NCBI RefSeq assembly: GCF_001645125.1 | Contig: NZ_LXKA01000154.1 | Location: 62,001 to 126,000 of the forward strand | Reading direction: 5' to 3' | Origin: Paraburkholderia ginsengiterrae | GTDB lineage: Bacteria; Pseudomonadota; Gammaproteobacteria; Burkholderiales; Burkholderiaceae | Length of the DNA stretch: 64,000 nucleotides | Shown: positions 16,776 through 25,004 of the stretch, piece after piece | Position numbering within the stretch: the stretch's first letter is position 1 | Layout: each line of letters begins with the position of its first letter | Program-made: the position numbers and the translations under genes | Notes under the pieces: model-generated | Database searches by the model: none | Told to the model about the DNA's origin: nothing | What the model saw: only the letters and a program-made list of their open reading frames with translations

Positions 16776-18083
16776 ATGATCACCCCCATTGCTCCCATGC
16801 TGCCCGGCCAACGCGTGGCCGTCATCGGCGCCGGCATTGCCGGGCTCGCGAGCGCCTATCTGCTGGGCCGCCGGCATCGCGTGACGCTGTTCGAAGCCGC
16901 CGATTACCTCGGCGGCCATACCCACACCGTGGACGTCGAGCTCGACGGAGCGCGGTGTCCCGTCGACACCGGCTTTCTCGTCTTCAACGACCGCACCTAT
17001 CCGAATCTCGTCGCGCTCTTCGGCGAGCTCGGCGTGCACGCCCACGCGACCGATATGTCGTTCTCCGTGTCGGTCGACGGCGGCCGGCTCGAATGGGCGG
17101 GCACGAACCTGAACACCGTCTTCGCGCAACGGCGCAACCTGTTTTCGCCGACGTTTCTCGGCATGCTGCGCGACATCGTGCGCTTTAACGCGTCGGCCGA
17201 GTTGCATCTCGAAGCTGCCCGCCAGCAGCGGCTGTCGGTCGGCGAACTGCTCGTGGCAGGCGGCTACGGCGCACCGTTTCAGCGGCACTATCTGCTGCCG
17301 ATGGCCGCCGCGATCTGGTCGAGCGCCGCCAACGACATCCTGCGCTTTCCGGCAGCGACGTTCCTGCGCTTTTGCCTCAATCACGCGCTGCTCCAGGTCA
17401 ACCGCCGGCCGCAATGGAAGACGGTGGCCGGCGGCGCCCGTCAATACGTGGAGCGGATGGCCGCCACCCTGCCCGACATCCGCGTAGGCACGCCGGTGCG
17501 CGCCGTGCGCCGCGACGGCGCCGGCGCCGGCGTCACGGTGTCGACCGACGCCGCCGGCGCCGAACGGTTCGACGCGGTGGTGCTCGCGTGCCACGCGCCG
17601 ACCAGCCTGCGCCTTCTCGCGGACGCGGCGCCGGAAGAGCGCGACGTGCTCGGCGCGGTCCGCTATCAGCGCAACGTTGCGTTGCTGCACACCGACACGG
17701 GGCTGCTGCCGCGGCGCCGCCGCGTCTGGTCGGCGTGGAACTATCTGAGCCGCCGTCACGACGAGGACGATGCGCGGGCGGTCTGCGTCAGCTATCTGCT
17801 CAATCAGCTTCAGCCGTTGCCGTTCCGCACGCCGGTGGTCGTGACGCTGAATCCGCCTGACGAACCCGCCCCACACACGCAACTGGGCCGCTACGAATAC
17901 GAGCATCCGCTCCTCGACCTCGCCGCGATCGACGCACAGCAGCGTCTGCCCCACCTGCAGGGACAGCGGCGCACGTGGTTCGCGGGCGCGTGGACCGGTT
18001 ACGGTTTTCACGAGGACGGCCTCAAGTCGGCATTGCGCATTGCGCGCGCCTTCGATGTCTCACCCGGGTGGGCCCAGCTATGA
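16776..18083 (+). CDS. FAD-dependent oxidoreductase (amine-oxidase/desaturase-like)
   Basis: A 435-aa protein with an N-terminal dinucleotide fold (GAGIAG at 18-23) and an FAD-contacting Glu (LFEAADYLGGHTHT). The C-terminal FAD motif is WFAGAWTGYGFHEDGLKSAL. This is the NAD(P)-binding/amine-oxidase group that is repeatedly found beside DUF1365 and CFA-type genes. Candidate activities are desaturation or reduction of a methyl-branched or methylene acyl chain. The region before it (16667-16775) is an AT-rich gap and may hold a second promoter. The stop overlaps the DUF1365 start. Confidence 0.88.
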   Translation: MITPIAPMLPGQRVAVIGAGIAGLASAYLLGRRHRVTLFEAADYLGGHTHTVDVELDGARCPVDTGFLVFNDRTYPNLVALFGELGVHAHATDMSFSVSVDGGRLEWAGTNLNTVFAQRRNLFSPTFLGMLRDIVRFNASAELHLEAARQQRLSVGELLVAGGYGAPFQRHYLLPMAAAIWSSAANDILRFPAATFLRFCLNHALLQVNRRPQWKTVAGGARQYVERMAATLPDIRVGTPVRAVRRDGAGAGVTVSTDAAGAERFDAVVLACHAPTSLRLLADAAPEERDVLGAVRYQRNVALLHTDTGLLPRRRRVWSAWNYLSRRHDEDDARAVCVSYLLNQLQPLPFRTPVVVTLNPPDEPAPHTQLGRYEYEHPLLDLAAIDAQQRLPHLQGQRRTWFAGAWTGYGFHEDGLKSALRIARAFDVSPGWAQL

Positions 18084-18973
18084 ACACCCGCAACGCGTCC
18101 TTGCGACTGCTCGTCGGCTGTGTCGCTCATGAACGGCTGCGGCCCGCACATCATGCATTCCGCTACTCGCTGTTGCAGGTCGCGTGCAACGTCGACCGGT
18201 TCGAGACGTTACCGTCCGTGTGGTTCGGCGTCGATCGCTGGCGGCCGCTCGGTGTCGCGACGCGCGACTACGGCCCCTGCGACGGCAGCCCGCTCGCGCC
18301 CTGGATGCGCGCGCGGCTGGCCGAAGCCGGCATTCCCGCTGACGGCGAGATCTGGCTTCAGACGATTCCTCGCGTATGCGGCTATGCCTTCAACCCTGTG
18401 AGCTTCTGGTATTGCCATGATCGCGAGGGCCGGTTGCGCGCGCTCTACGCCGACGTGCGCAACACCTTCGGCGGGAGGCACGGCTATCTGCTGAGCGCGC
18501 CGGGCCACGCGCCGATCGACGGCACGACGATCCTGACGTGCCGCAAGACGTTCCACGTGTCGCCGTTCTGCGTGGTCGACGGCGAGTACCTGTTTCGTGT
18601 GATGCGGGATCGCGAGCGCTGGAGCGTCGCGATCGACTACCGCGACGCAGACGGCCTGCTGCTGCGCACGACAATCGCGATGCGCGAACTGCACGAGCCG
18701 CATGCGTGGTGGCGCTTCGCGCGGCATCCGTTCGACGCGGTCGGCACCCTGTGGCGCATCCATTGGCAAGCCTTCGGCCTCGCGCGCAAGCGCGTGCCGT
18801 TCCATGGCCGGACGCCACCGCCGCTTGTGCCGCGCGCGCCTAGTGTGCCGCATGCAGCTGGTGCGCCTGGTGCGTCACATGCACCGCTTGCCGCCGTGCC
18901 GGACGACGGCACCCACGATACACGCGGCGTCGATACGCCGTCCCCGACCACCCCTTACGACGCCCGCTCATGA
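18080..18973 (+). CDS. DUF1365 protein
   Basis: A 297-aa protein starting with the family's typical N-terminus (LLVGCVAHERLRPAHHAFRYSL) and containing the conserved YAFNPVSFWYCHDREG block and the CRKTFHVSPFC block. Function is not established. The genes always travel with the FAD oxidoreductase and CFA-type methyltransferase, so it is probably part of the same acyl-chain modification pathway. The last 45 residues are Pro/Ala/His-rich and look unstructured, an extension beyond the usual family end. Four-base overlaps join it to both neighbours. Confidence 0.85.
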   Translation: MNTRNASLRLLVGCVAHERLRPAHHAFRYSLLQVACNVDRFETLPSVWFGVDRWRPLGVATRDYGPCDGSPLAPWMRARLAEAGIPADGEIWLQTIPRVCGYAFNPVSFWYCHDREGRLRALYADVRNTFGGRHGYLLSAPGHAPIDGTTILTCRKTFHVSPFCVVDGEYLFRVMRDRERWSVAIDYRDADGLLLRTTIAMRELHEPHAWWRFARHPFDAVGTLWRIHWQAFGLARKRVPFHGRTPPPLVPRAPSVPHAAGAPGASHAPLAAVPDDGTHDTRGVDTPSPTTPYDARS

Positions 18974-20184
18974 ACCTGCTGCGCGCCCGATCCGTTTCCG
19001 CTCCGATGCAACCGCTTGCCGCGAAGGTGTTCGTGGCGCTGCTGAACCGCATCCGGCATGGCCACTTGACGCTCGCCACGCCGGAAGGCGCCCAGCTGGT
19101 CTATGGCGACCCGTGCGAGCGGCCCGCCGCGGCGCTGCAGATTCGCGACTGGCGAGCCTGCAGCGTGATCCTGCGCAGCGGCGACATCGGCCTCGCGGAC
19201 GCCTACCGCGCCGGATGGATCGATACCCCCGACCTGATTGCGCTGGTGCGGCTCGCGCTGCGCAACCAGGAGACGGTCGCCACGACCATCGACGGCGGCA
19301 AGCTCGCGCAGTTGTGGTACGCGCTGCGCCACCGGCTGCGCGCGAACTCGCGCGCGGGCAGCCGCCGCAACATCCATGCGCATTACGACATCGGCAATGC
19401 GTTCTACGCGCTCTGGCTCGATCGGACGTGGACGTACTCGAGCGCGTGCTTCGACGGCAACCCGGCGCGCTCGCTGGAAGACGCGCAAGCCGCGAAATAC
19501 CAGCGCATCGTCGATACGCTGGGTCTGCGCGCAGGGATGCACGTGCTCGAAATCGGCTGCGGCTGGGGCGGTTTCGCGGAACACGCGGCCCGGCTCGGCA
19601 TCCATGTCGAGGCGCTGACGATCTCGCAGGAACAGTACGCGTTCGCCATGCGGAGAATCTCGCAAGCCGGCCTCGCGGATCGCGCGCATATCCTGTTGCG
19701 CGACTATCGCGACACGGCCGGCCGTTACGATGCAATCGTTTCGATCGAGATGTTCGAGGCCGTCGGGGAAACATTCTGGCCAACGTATTTTCGTACCATC
19801 GAGCGCTGCCTGAAGCCCAACGCGCGTGCGCTGATCCAGTCGATTACGATCGACGACGCGCGTTTTGATGCCTATCGCGCGTCGAGCGACTTCATACGCG
19901 AGACGATTTTTCCGGGCGGCATGCTGCCGAGCCCCACGCGTTTCATTGCGGCAGCCCGCCGCGTCGGACTTGCCGCGCAACCGGTGTTTGCTTTCGGCCA
20001 GGACTACGCCCGCACGCTTCGTGCATGGAGCGAAGCGTTCGAATCCCAACTCGAAGCGGTACGCGGCCAGGGATTCGACGAAACGTTCATCCGCACGTGG
20101 CGGCTCTATCTGGCTTATTGCGAAGCGGCGTTTCTGGAGAGACGCACCGACGTCGTTCACTTCGTCGTGGCGCGCGATGCGTAA
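18970..20184 (+). CDS. Cyclopropane-fatty-acyl-phospholipid synthase family methyltransferase
   Basis: A 404-aa protein with the N-terminal CFA lipid-binding region, a central YDIGNAFY motif, YSSACF (active-site-type Cys), the SAM loop LEIGCGWGGF (G196-G201), the SIEMFEAVG motif and IFPGGMLPS. It would methylate unsaturated acyl chains of phospholipids at the membrane. The segment matching the bicarbonate-binding HTI of E. coli Cfa (His266, Ile268) reads QSI here (Gln290-Ile292). That substitution is typical, as I recall, of the methyltransferases that make 10-methyl or furan fatty acids rather than cyclopropane rings. The product is therefore uncertain. Confidence 0.88.
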   Translation: MNLLRARSVSAPMQPLAAKVFVALLNRIRHGHLTLATPEGAQLVYGDPCERPAAALQIRDWRACSVILRSGDIGLADAYRAGWIDTPDLIALVRLALRNQETVATTIDGGKLAQLWYALRHRLRANSRAGSRRNIHAHYDIGNAFYALWLDRTWTYSSACFDGNPARSLEDAQAAKYQRIVDTLGLRAGMHVLEIGCGWGGFAEHAARLGIHVEALTISQEQYAFAMRRISQAGLADRAHILLRDYRDTAGRYDAIVSIEMFEAVGETFWPTYFRTIERCLKPNARALIQSITIDDARFDAYRASSDFIRETIFPGGMLPSPTRFIAAARRVGLAAQPVFAFGQDYARTLRAWSEAFESQLEAVRGQGFDETFIRTWRLYLAYCEAAFLERRTDVVHFVVARDA

Positions 20185-20710
20185 CGGGGTCGCGACATTG
20201 AGCGGATGGTGCGCGGCGGCTCTCCTGCTCGCCGTGGATGCGAACGCGGGCTGCTCGGACGAACTGGCGAACGCCCATGTTATGGGCGCGGGGGACTACT
20301 GCGTGCTCGGCATCTGCCTGTACGACGCGCGTTTGTTCGCCGGAGGCTCGCCGGTCGGATTCGATGCGCCGTTCGCACTCGAACTCACTTATCGTCACGG
20401 GTTTTCGGGGAGACAACTCGTGAGGGCCGGCATGCACGAGATCGACAGGCTCGCGGTCGAACCGTTGCCGGACGATGTGCACGCCGCATGGCTGGCGGAT
20501 ATGACTCGCGCGCTGGGTGACGTCGAGCCGGGCGACACGCTGTGCGGCGTGTATCTCCCCGCGTACGGCGCCCGCTTCTACAAGAACGGGCAACGAACCG
20601 AGGAGATCGCCGATCCGGCGTTCGCGCGCGCGTTCTTTTCTATCTGGCTCGATCCACGGACGCGGGCGGCGGCGTTGCGCGGGAAACTGCTTGGTGGTGT
20701 GCAGCAGTAA
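20177..20710 (+). CDS. Exported chalcone-isomerase-like protein
   Basis: A 177-aa protein with a signal peptide (about 1-24, ending DANAG). The chalcone-isomerase-like fold signatures are YDARLFAGG, LELTYRHGFSGRQLV and YLPAYGARFYKNGQ, followed by FFSIWLDPRT. Bacterial members of this family bind fatty acids or act as periplasmic lipid proteins; the plant-enzyme catalytic activity is not expected. ATG 20177 lies 8 bp inside the CFA-type gene. It is the last gene of the lipid operon and is convergent with the gene at 20725. Confidence 0.85.
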   Translation: MRNGVATLSGWCAAALLLAVDANAGCSDELANAHVMGAGDYCVLGICLYDARLFAGGSPVGFDAPFALELTYRHGFSGRQLVRAGMHEIDRLAVEPLPDDVHAAWLADMTRALGDVEPGDTLCGVYLPAYGARFYKNGQRTEEIADPAFARAFFSIWLDPRTRAAALRGKLLGGVQQ

Positions 20711-20724
20711 ATAGATTGGTCCGT

Positions 20725-22509
20725 TCAAGACTCATTTTTCGGCGGCGTCTCGCCGCGCTGCGCGATGCTAAGGCGCGTCTCCGCTTCGACGGTATCGAGG
20801 AGCGCGTCGACGCCGCGTCCGCTGCCATGCACGCCTGTCAAACTGGCAAGCCCGGTGTCGCGCAATACGGCAGCACCGTCGTGGCGGATGCCTATCTGCG
20901 CGTCGACCAATTCATTGCCGCTCTCCGCGGCAAGCGTGCGGATGTACCGGATATGCGCGAGCGTTTGCTCGTCGAGGGTTGAGCTTTGCATCGAACCCTC
21001 GGGATAGTTCGACTTCGAATCGAATATCACGGCCTGTGCTTCGGCAATCCAGGCGGGGCGTCCGAAGATATCGTCAGCACGTCTGATTCGTTCCACCGGA
21101 TAACCGAGTGCCTGAATCTGGCGCTTGGCTTCGATGATCTGATTCGGAGAACGGACAAACGAGGACCCGTTCGGCGTGCGCTGAATGGTCACGACCACAG
21201 GCTCGCCCCACAGCGAATCGACGGCCGCGCCCTTGAACGCGACCTTCTCCTTGCCGAAATTTTCCAGCACGCCCAGGCCGTTCGTAGACGGGCGACGTAA
21301 ATCCGGCTTCGGCGTGATCGATCGAGCGTAGCTGTCGGCTACCACCTCGAATGCCGCGCCGGGCGGCCCGGGTGACCGCTGCGCGCGCGCATCGCGGATG
21401 TGTGTCAGTGGAACCTGAGCAACGTCGGCGATATCTTCCGCAAGCCGGTCGATATGCTCCTGGGTGAGGCTGCCGCGAGGCTCGGCGTAAAACGCAAGCT
21501 CTTGCCCATGCCGGTAGTCGCCGGAAGAGACGACCCGATAGAGAATCTCGTGCGCGCTCATCACGTGTCCGTCCGCATGAGTCGCTCCGCGGACGAAGTA
21601 CGTATCCCGCGGCACATGAAACTCGTCGCCTGCCTGCCCCTTGGGCAGATGCTCATGCGCCACGAACAGAATATCGGGCGGCTTTTTCCAGAGCATCTGG
21701 TCGCCATGCCTGACCGTGCGCGGCTTGTTCGCGGTATGTGCCGTATCGGGCGCGGACGGTGCGGCGCCTTTCACGTGCAGGCCGTCGGTCTCGTCATGTG
21801 TGATGGGGTGAGGTATTCGAACTGCACTCGTGCGGAGGTCGCGATAACCGAGCGATGCAAGTGCGTCGTTCACGGCGTTTTTTAGAGCGCCTGGTTTTTC
21901 TGAAATCGATGAGTTGCCGTTGATGAGCGCAATTCCGTTGCCTGGATGCAGGCCGTACGCGTTGACTGCGTCGACGATTACTTTGCTTAACTGCGCAGGT
22001 TGCGCTTTGTAGGCGCCTTGGCTGCGGACTTCGATCACTGCGCACTCGTCGAATCGGCTTGATGTGTCGTGATAAAGGGCGATATCGATGTTCGAGCTGT
22101 CGAGGCTCTGCGCGATCACGGCGTTCGAGCGGGCCGAGTAGCTTACGGGGATGAAGGCGGACTCTGGGGATTGTGTGGCGCGAAACACGGCGCGGCGGGC
22201 GTTGGTGGTGGTGTCGCTTTCGGAGGATGGTGGTTTTCTTCGTAGGGCATCCAGCGGCGAGGCGGGGTGCGTCGATGGCGTGGGTGTCGCGGTTACGGCG
22301 TCGGGAAGGCGATTGCGTCCCGACGGGTCGTCCGAAGGTGACGGTGCGCTACTTCCACCTATTCGATTGCTCACGGTTGCGACCTGACGTTGATGCTCGA
22401 GCGTCTCATAGTAGGTTTGCTTGTCAACTTTAGCTGCTTGGACTCGCGAAAAGTTGACCGCATTTGCGAAAACGCCGGCATCGGGCGCGAGCGAGTTGAC
22501 CGTCGCCAT
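20725..22509 (-). CDS. 594-aa unknown protein, possible effector
   Basis: There is no domain I recognise. The N-terminus (about 1-105) is Ser/Thr/Pro/Asp-rich and disordered-looking with no signal peptide, as in type III substrates. The rest is a soluble alpha/beta protein with several His-rich loops (ILFVAHEHLPKGQ, YFVRGATHADGHVMS) and a repeated 'ADDIFGRPAWIAEAQAVIFD' type strand pattern. Composition of the upstream 200 bp is AT-rich, suggesting acquisition. I searched the upstream region for TTCG-N16-TTCG and found none, so it is not shown to belong to the hrp-type regulon. It could instead be a toxin-like effector of another system. Confidence 0.65.
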   Translation of the reverse strand: MATVNSLAPDAGVFANAVNFSRVQAAKVDKQTYYETLEHQRQVATVSNRIGGSSAPSPSDDPSGRNRLPDAVTATPTPSTHPASPLDALRRKPPSSESDTTTNARRAVFRATQSPESAFIPVSYSARSNAVIAQSLDSSNIDIALYHDTSSRFDECAVIEVRSQGAYKAQPAQLSKVIVDAVNAYGLHPGNGIALINGNSSISEKPGALKNAVNDALASLGYRDLRTSAVRIPHPITHDETDGLHVKGAAPSAPDTAHTANKPRTVRHGDQMLWKKPPDILFVAHEHLPKGQAGDEFHVPRDTYFVRGATHADGHVMSAHEILYRVVSSGDYRHGQELAFYAEPRGSLTQEHIDRLAEDIADVAQVPLTHIRDARAQRSPGPPGAAFEVVADSYARSITPKPDLRRPSTNGLGVLENFGKEKVAFKGAAVDSLWGEPVVVTIQRTPNGSSFVRSPNQIIEAKRQIQALGYPVERIRRADDIFGRPAWIAEAQAVIFDSKSNYPEGSMQSSTLDEQTLAHIRYIRTLAAESGNELVDAQIGIRHDGAAVLRDTGLASLTGVHGSGRGVDALLDTVEAETRLSIAQRGETPPKNES

Positions 22510-22708
22510 ATTGTTTTGGCGCGCTTCAATCTGTTCAGTGTGGCTTCCGGAACAGGAGTCATCCGATCATGCTTAAACCAAACCCCTGTCGATAGGTTGG
22601 AAGCCAAATGACTCCATTTTTTGATATAGAAAATGGCGTAAAGTAAGCACTACTTTTGGAATCGCGAGAGTTACCTTCTCGACCGAATCAATCGCATTTC
22701 ACTCCAAC

Positions 22709-23062
22709 ATGAACACCAAAGACAAACAGTTTTTCAGGGACTTGGGTGAGCGAATCGCCAACGCCAGGAAGGCCCACGGTCTCACCCAGCAGCAACTAGC
22801 CGACACCTTGGGCATCGCTCAGCAAACCATGGCCCACTACGAAGGGGGACGCTCCAAGCTGCCGGTTTCCATGTTGCCAGTGCTCTCGCAGTTACTGACG
22901 CTGTCGTTTGATGAATTGATGGGCAAACCCATTGCTCAGCGGGGCAGTAAGCACGGTCGAATGTCTCGCCTGCAACAGCAACTCATCGCCATTGAACGGT
23001 TACCCAGGACCAAGCAGCAATTCATTTCAAAAATGCTCGATACCGTACTGGGCCAGAGATAG
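22709..23062 (+). CDS. XRE-family HTH transcriptional regulator
   Basis: A 117-aa protein. Residues about 10-65 are a Cro/C1-type HTH (RIANARKAHGLTQQQLADTLGIAQQTMAHYEGGRSKL). The short C-terminal helix MSRLQQQLIAIERLPRTKQQFISKML resembles a dimerisation segment. Typical repressor of a toxin-antitoxin or mobile module. It lies 96 bp upstream of the SymE-like gene on the same strand, so control of that gene or of itself is plausible. Confidence 0.88.
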   Translation: MNTKDKQFFRDLGERIANARKAHGLTQQQLADTLGIAQQTMAHYEGGRSKLPVSMLPVLSQLLTLSFDELMGKPIAQRGSKHGRMSRLQQQLIAIERLPRTKQQFISKMLDTVLGQR

Positions 23063-23157
23063 CAGTAGGCAGTACGTTGAAGTAAACGAAGCGCGGGCGA
23101 TGAGTGCGCCAACACCCACCGCCCGCTAACCACAACCAACTCAACAGGGAGTTGACC

Positions 23158-23391
23158 ATGGCTGACGCCAATCTTAAACCATTGCTCACTCATCCCGAGC
23201 GCAGCGTCACGATCCAAGAGTCCTGGCGTTATCAACAGATCACGCCGGGGCGCATCCGCAAAGACCCACCTCTTTATCCATGGATGAAGCTATCTGGCCG
23301 GTGGATCGAACGCGCCGGGTTCCTTGCCGGCCAGCGCGTGCGGATCGTCGTCGAGCATCACAGAATTATCATTACGCCGTTCCCGGAGTAA
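23158..23391 (+). CDS. SymE-family toxin-like protein
   Basis: A 77-aa protein. Residues about 35-75 (YPWMKLSGRWIERAGFLAGQRVRIVVEHHRIIITP) match the SymE/SpoVT-AbrB fold, with the LxGxWLxxAGFxxGxxVxV pattern. In E. coli, SymE is an SOS-induced toxin controlled by an antisense RNA (SymR). The start has AGGGA upstream. Whether an antisense RNA overlaps this gene's 5' end cannot be told from sequence alone. Its neighbour upstream is an XRE regulator, an arrangement seen in some genomes. Confidence 0.8.
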   Translation: MADANLKPLLTHPERSVTIQESWRYQQITPGRIRKDPPLYPWMKLSGRWIERAGFLAGQRVRIVVEHHRIIITPFPE

Positions 23392-23469
23392 ATCCCAGCC
23401 AGTAGTGCGCTGCGTCGGTCACAGCAAATGTGCGCGGCGCGCGAAAGCTTTCAATTATATTTCATGGAG

Positions 23470-23923
23470 GTGGCACGCGACCTGAGAAATGCAGTTTCAG
23501 CGGTGCCTGGAAGAAGCTGCAGCTTTGCCTGATCGCGTGCCCAAGTTTCTATGAGCCGAACGGGAGACCGGGAAAGCGGTTCGCTGGCGTGTCGGCGTGA
23601 ACGATCGACCAGCACTCGCAATCGCTGGCCCGTGGCGCGCGTGGGAAGCGCCAAGCGGCGTGTCGCTCTCGTTCACTATGCTGACGGTCAACGCAGACGA
23701 GCATACGCTCATGAAACGTTTCCACCGGCCCGGCGCCGAAAAGCGACCAGTCGTGATCGTGAGACCCGAGGAATACGACGACTGGCTACCCGCTCGCGCA
23801 ACCGACGAGGCGTGGTCGTTTATGAACCTGTTTGCGGCTGAGGAAATGGTGGCAGAGCCGCGATCATCGCCACCGCGCAAATCGAGAACTAATGACGCTG
23901 GCGACGCTACGCCATTGTTTTGA
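23470..23923 (+). pseudogene. Degraded SOS-response-associated peptidase (SRAP/YedK) gene
   Basis: Two frames together give conserved SRAP segments. Frame A ends CLIACPSFYEPN. Frame B resumes as GKAVRWRVGVNDRPALAIAGPW, then SFTMLTVNADEHTLMKRFHRPG and KRPVVIVRPEEYDDWL. They join if one base is restored near 23561 (AAC-GGG instead of AAC-TGG-GAG), so a single-base deletion is inferred. The conserved N-terminal MCGR start, which carries the catalytic Cys2, is absent upstream. The product cannot work. Intact SRAP proteins shield abasic sites in single-stranded DNA. The 3' end overlaps the AbiJ-type gene. Confidence 0.75.
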
Positions 23924-24716
23924 GATAGTTGACGAACGACGTGCAGGCTAGCAGGAAGAACTTGGCGTCGTCGGCGTTAAGGTCCGTCTTGTCTTGCAAG
24001 GCATGCCTAATCCCGTCTGAGTCATTTGTGTACTCGTATAGCGAAGAGTAGCCCTTCTTAAGGCACGGATGGAGCTTGCCATTCTTTTCCAGAACCTGGA
24101 GCGCCTTGTTTAGCGTGGCGCTGCCATCTCCACTAACCACTCTCGCCATCGCCTCGACCGCAGAGATCGACTCCTTTATGGAGTTGCGGAAGTCCGGACT
24201 TGTGCGATTCGAAAGGAGCGAAAGAGACGTTGCCAGATGTTCGCTTGCAGAGGCGAACTTGCCCTTGTCGGATATGGCTTCTTGCAATGCAGCCATCTCT
24301 TGGCCGTCAGTCACCTGGACAAATTGCCGATTAACGACACGGTACGCAGCCAGTTCCAAGCGAAGAATGCTATCGATGGCGGTCGAAAACTTGCGCGCCG
24401 GATCGAAATTCTCCATCACCATTTCCAGGAAGTCATAGACGTAGTGCCATTGACCAATGAAAAAGGCGTTGCGCACCTCACCCCAAGCTCGTTTGTAGTA
24501 AACGCCGTTTGGGCCAAAATCGACCGGCATCGAATCACCCGTCTTTTTCCAAAACGCCTGCCAGACTGTGAGCAGGAATGTCTTTTCATTTTGTCGAAGG
24601 TCTTTCCGCCAGATGTCGAAGACGTTCCAAAGGGAGTTACGAAGTTCCGGAGGCATATCCTCAGGTGCCAACGATTCTGGCAGTTTCGTGTAACCAAGGC
24701 GCTGACTGAATCGCAT
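23907..24716 (-). CDS. AbiJ-type abortive infection protein (AbiJ_NTD4 plus HEPN-like C-terminus)
   Basis: A 269-aa protein. The N-terminal 110 residues (MRFSQRLGY, MPPELRNSLWNVFDIWR, FFIGQWHYVYDFLEMV) match the AbiJ N-terminal domain 4. The C-terminal 90 residues (ESISAVEAMARVVSGDGS, YSSLYEYTNDSDGIRHALQD, AKFFLLACTSFVNYL) are the HEPN-like domain of these proteins. Relatives stop phage growth by a suicidal RNase-type mechanism; that activity here is inferred. The start at 24716 is chosen because the conserved domain begins there; upstream in-frame ATGs exist. It sits just outside the tRNA-Ser island, next to the old tRNA terminator. Confidence 0.82.
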   Translation of the reverse strand: MRFSQRLGYTKLPESLAPEDMPPELRNSLWNVFDIWRKDLRQNEKTFLLTVWQAFWKKTGDSMPVDFGPNGVYYKRAWGEVRNAFFIGQWHYVYDFLEMVMENFDPARKFSTAIDSILRLELAAYRVVNRQFVQVTDGQEMAALQEAISDKGKFASASEHLATSLSLLSNRTSPDFRNSIKESISAVEAMARVVSGDGSATLNKALQVLEKNGKLHPCLKKGYSSLYEYTNDSDGIRHALQDKTDLNADDAKFFLLACTSFVNYLKTMA

Positions 24717-24790
24717 CGATTGCCTCCATGGGACCGGTTGTTCAATGACCTTCCCGGCCTTTTGAATAACCGAACTCCGTTTCAAATACC

Positions 24791-24822
24791 CAAAACAAAA
24801 AGGCCCCCAAGCTGGGAGCCTT
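24791..24822 (-). terminator. Rho-independent terminator, probably the original tRNA-Ser terminator
   Basis: A 9-bp stem with one mismatch (AAGGCTCCC/GGGGGCCTT on the minus strand) is followed by TTTTTGTTTT. It reads in the direction of the tRNA-Ser gene, just beyond the att repeat at 24833. Before the island entered, the tRNA would have ended here. Confidence 0.75.
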
Positions 24823-24832
24823 ATCTGTCGGG

Positions 24833-24846
24833 TGGCGGAGAGAGGG
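24833..24846. repeat. att direct repeat, left end
   Basis: TGGCGGAGAGAGGG is identical to 39132-39145, where it forms the CCA end and acceptor-stem 3' strand of tRNA-Ser. After it the sequence diverges (TCCGCC instead of GGATTC), so this is a displaced fragment, not a second tRNA. Confidence 0.85.
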
Positions 24847-25004
24847 TCCGCCATAAATAGACATTCATAGATCAAACGAGACTAGCCTAAACCCCTTTAT
24901 TAAAAGGACTCTCCGAGATTTATTGTCTTTCATCGTACCTGATGATATCGTTCAATCTTGAACTTTATGGCGGGTACGATGGTGGGTTTACCGGGGAGCC
25001 GAAC

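Noticed and set aside
20725-22709. PIP box upstream of the 594-aa gene
   Set aside because: I looked for TTCG-N16-TTCG on both strands between 22500 and 22710 and found no pair.
24833-24846. Possible second tRNA at the left island end
   Set aside because: Only the last 14 bp of tRNA-Ser are present; no D-arm or anticodon.
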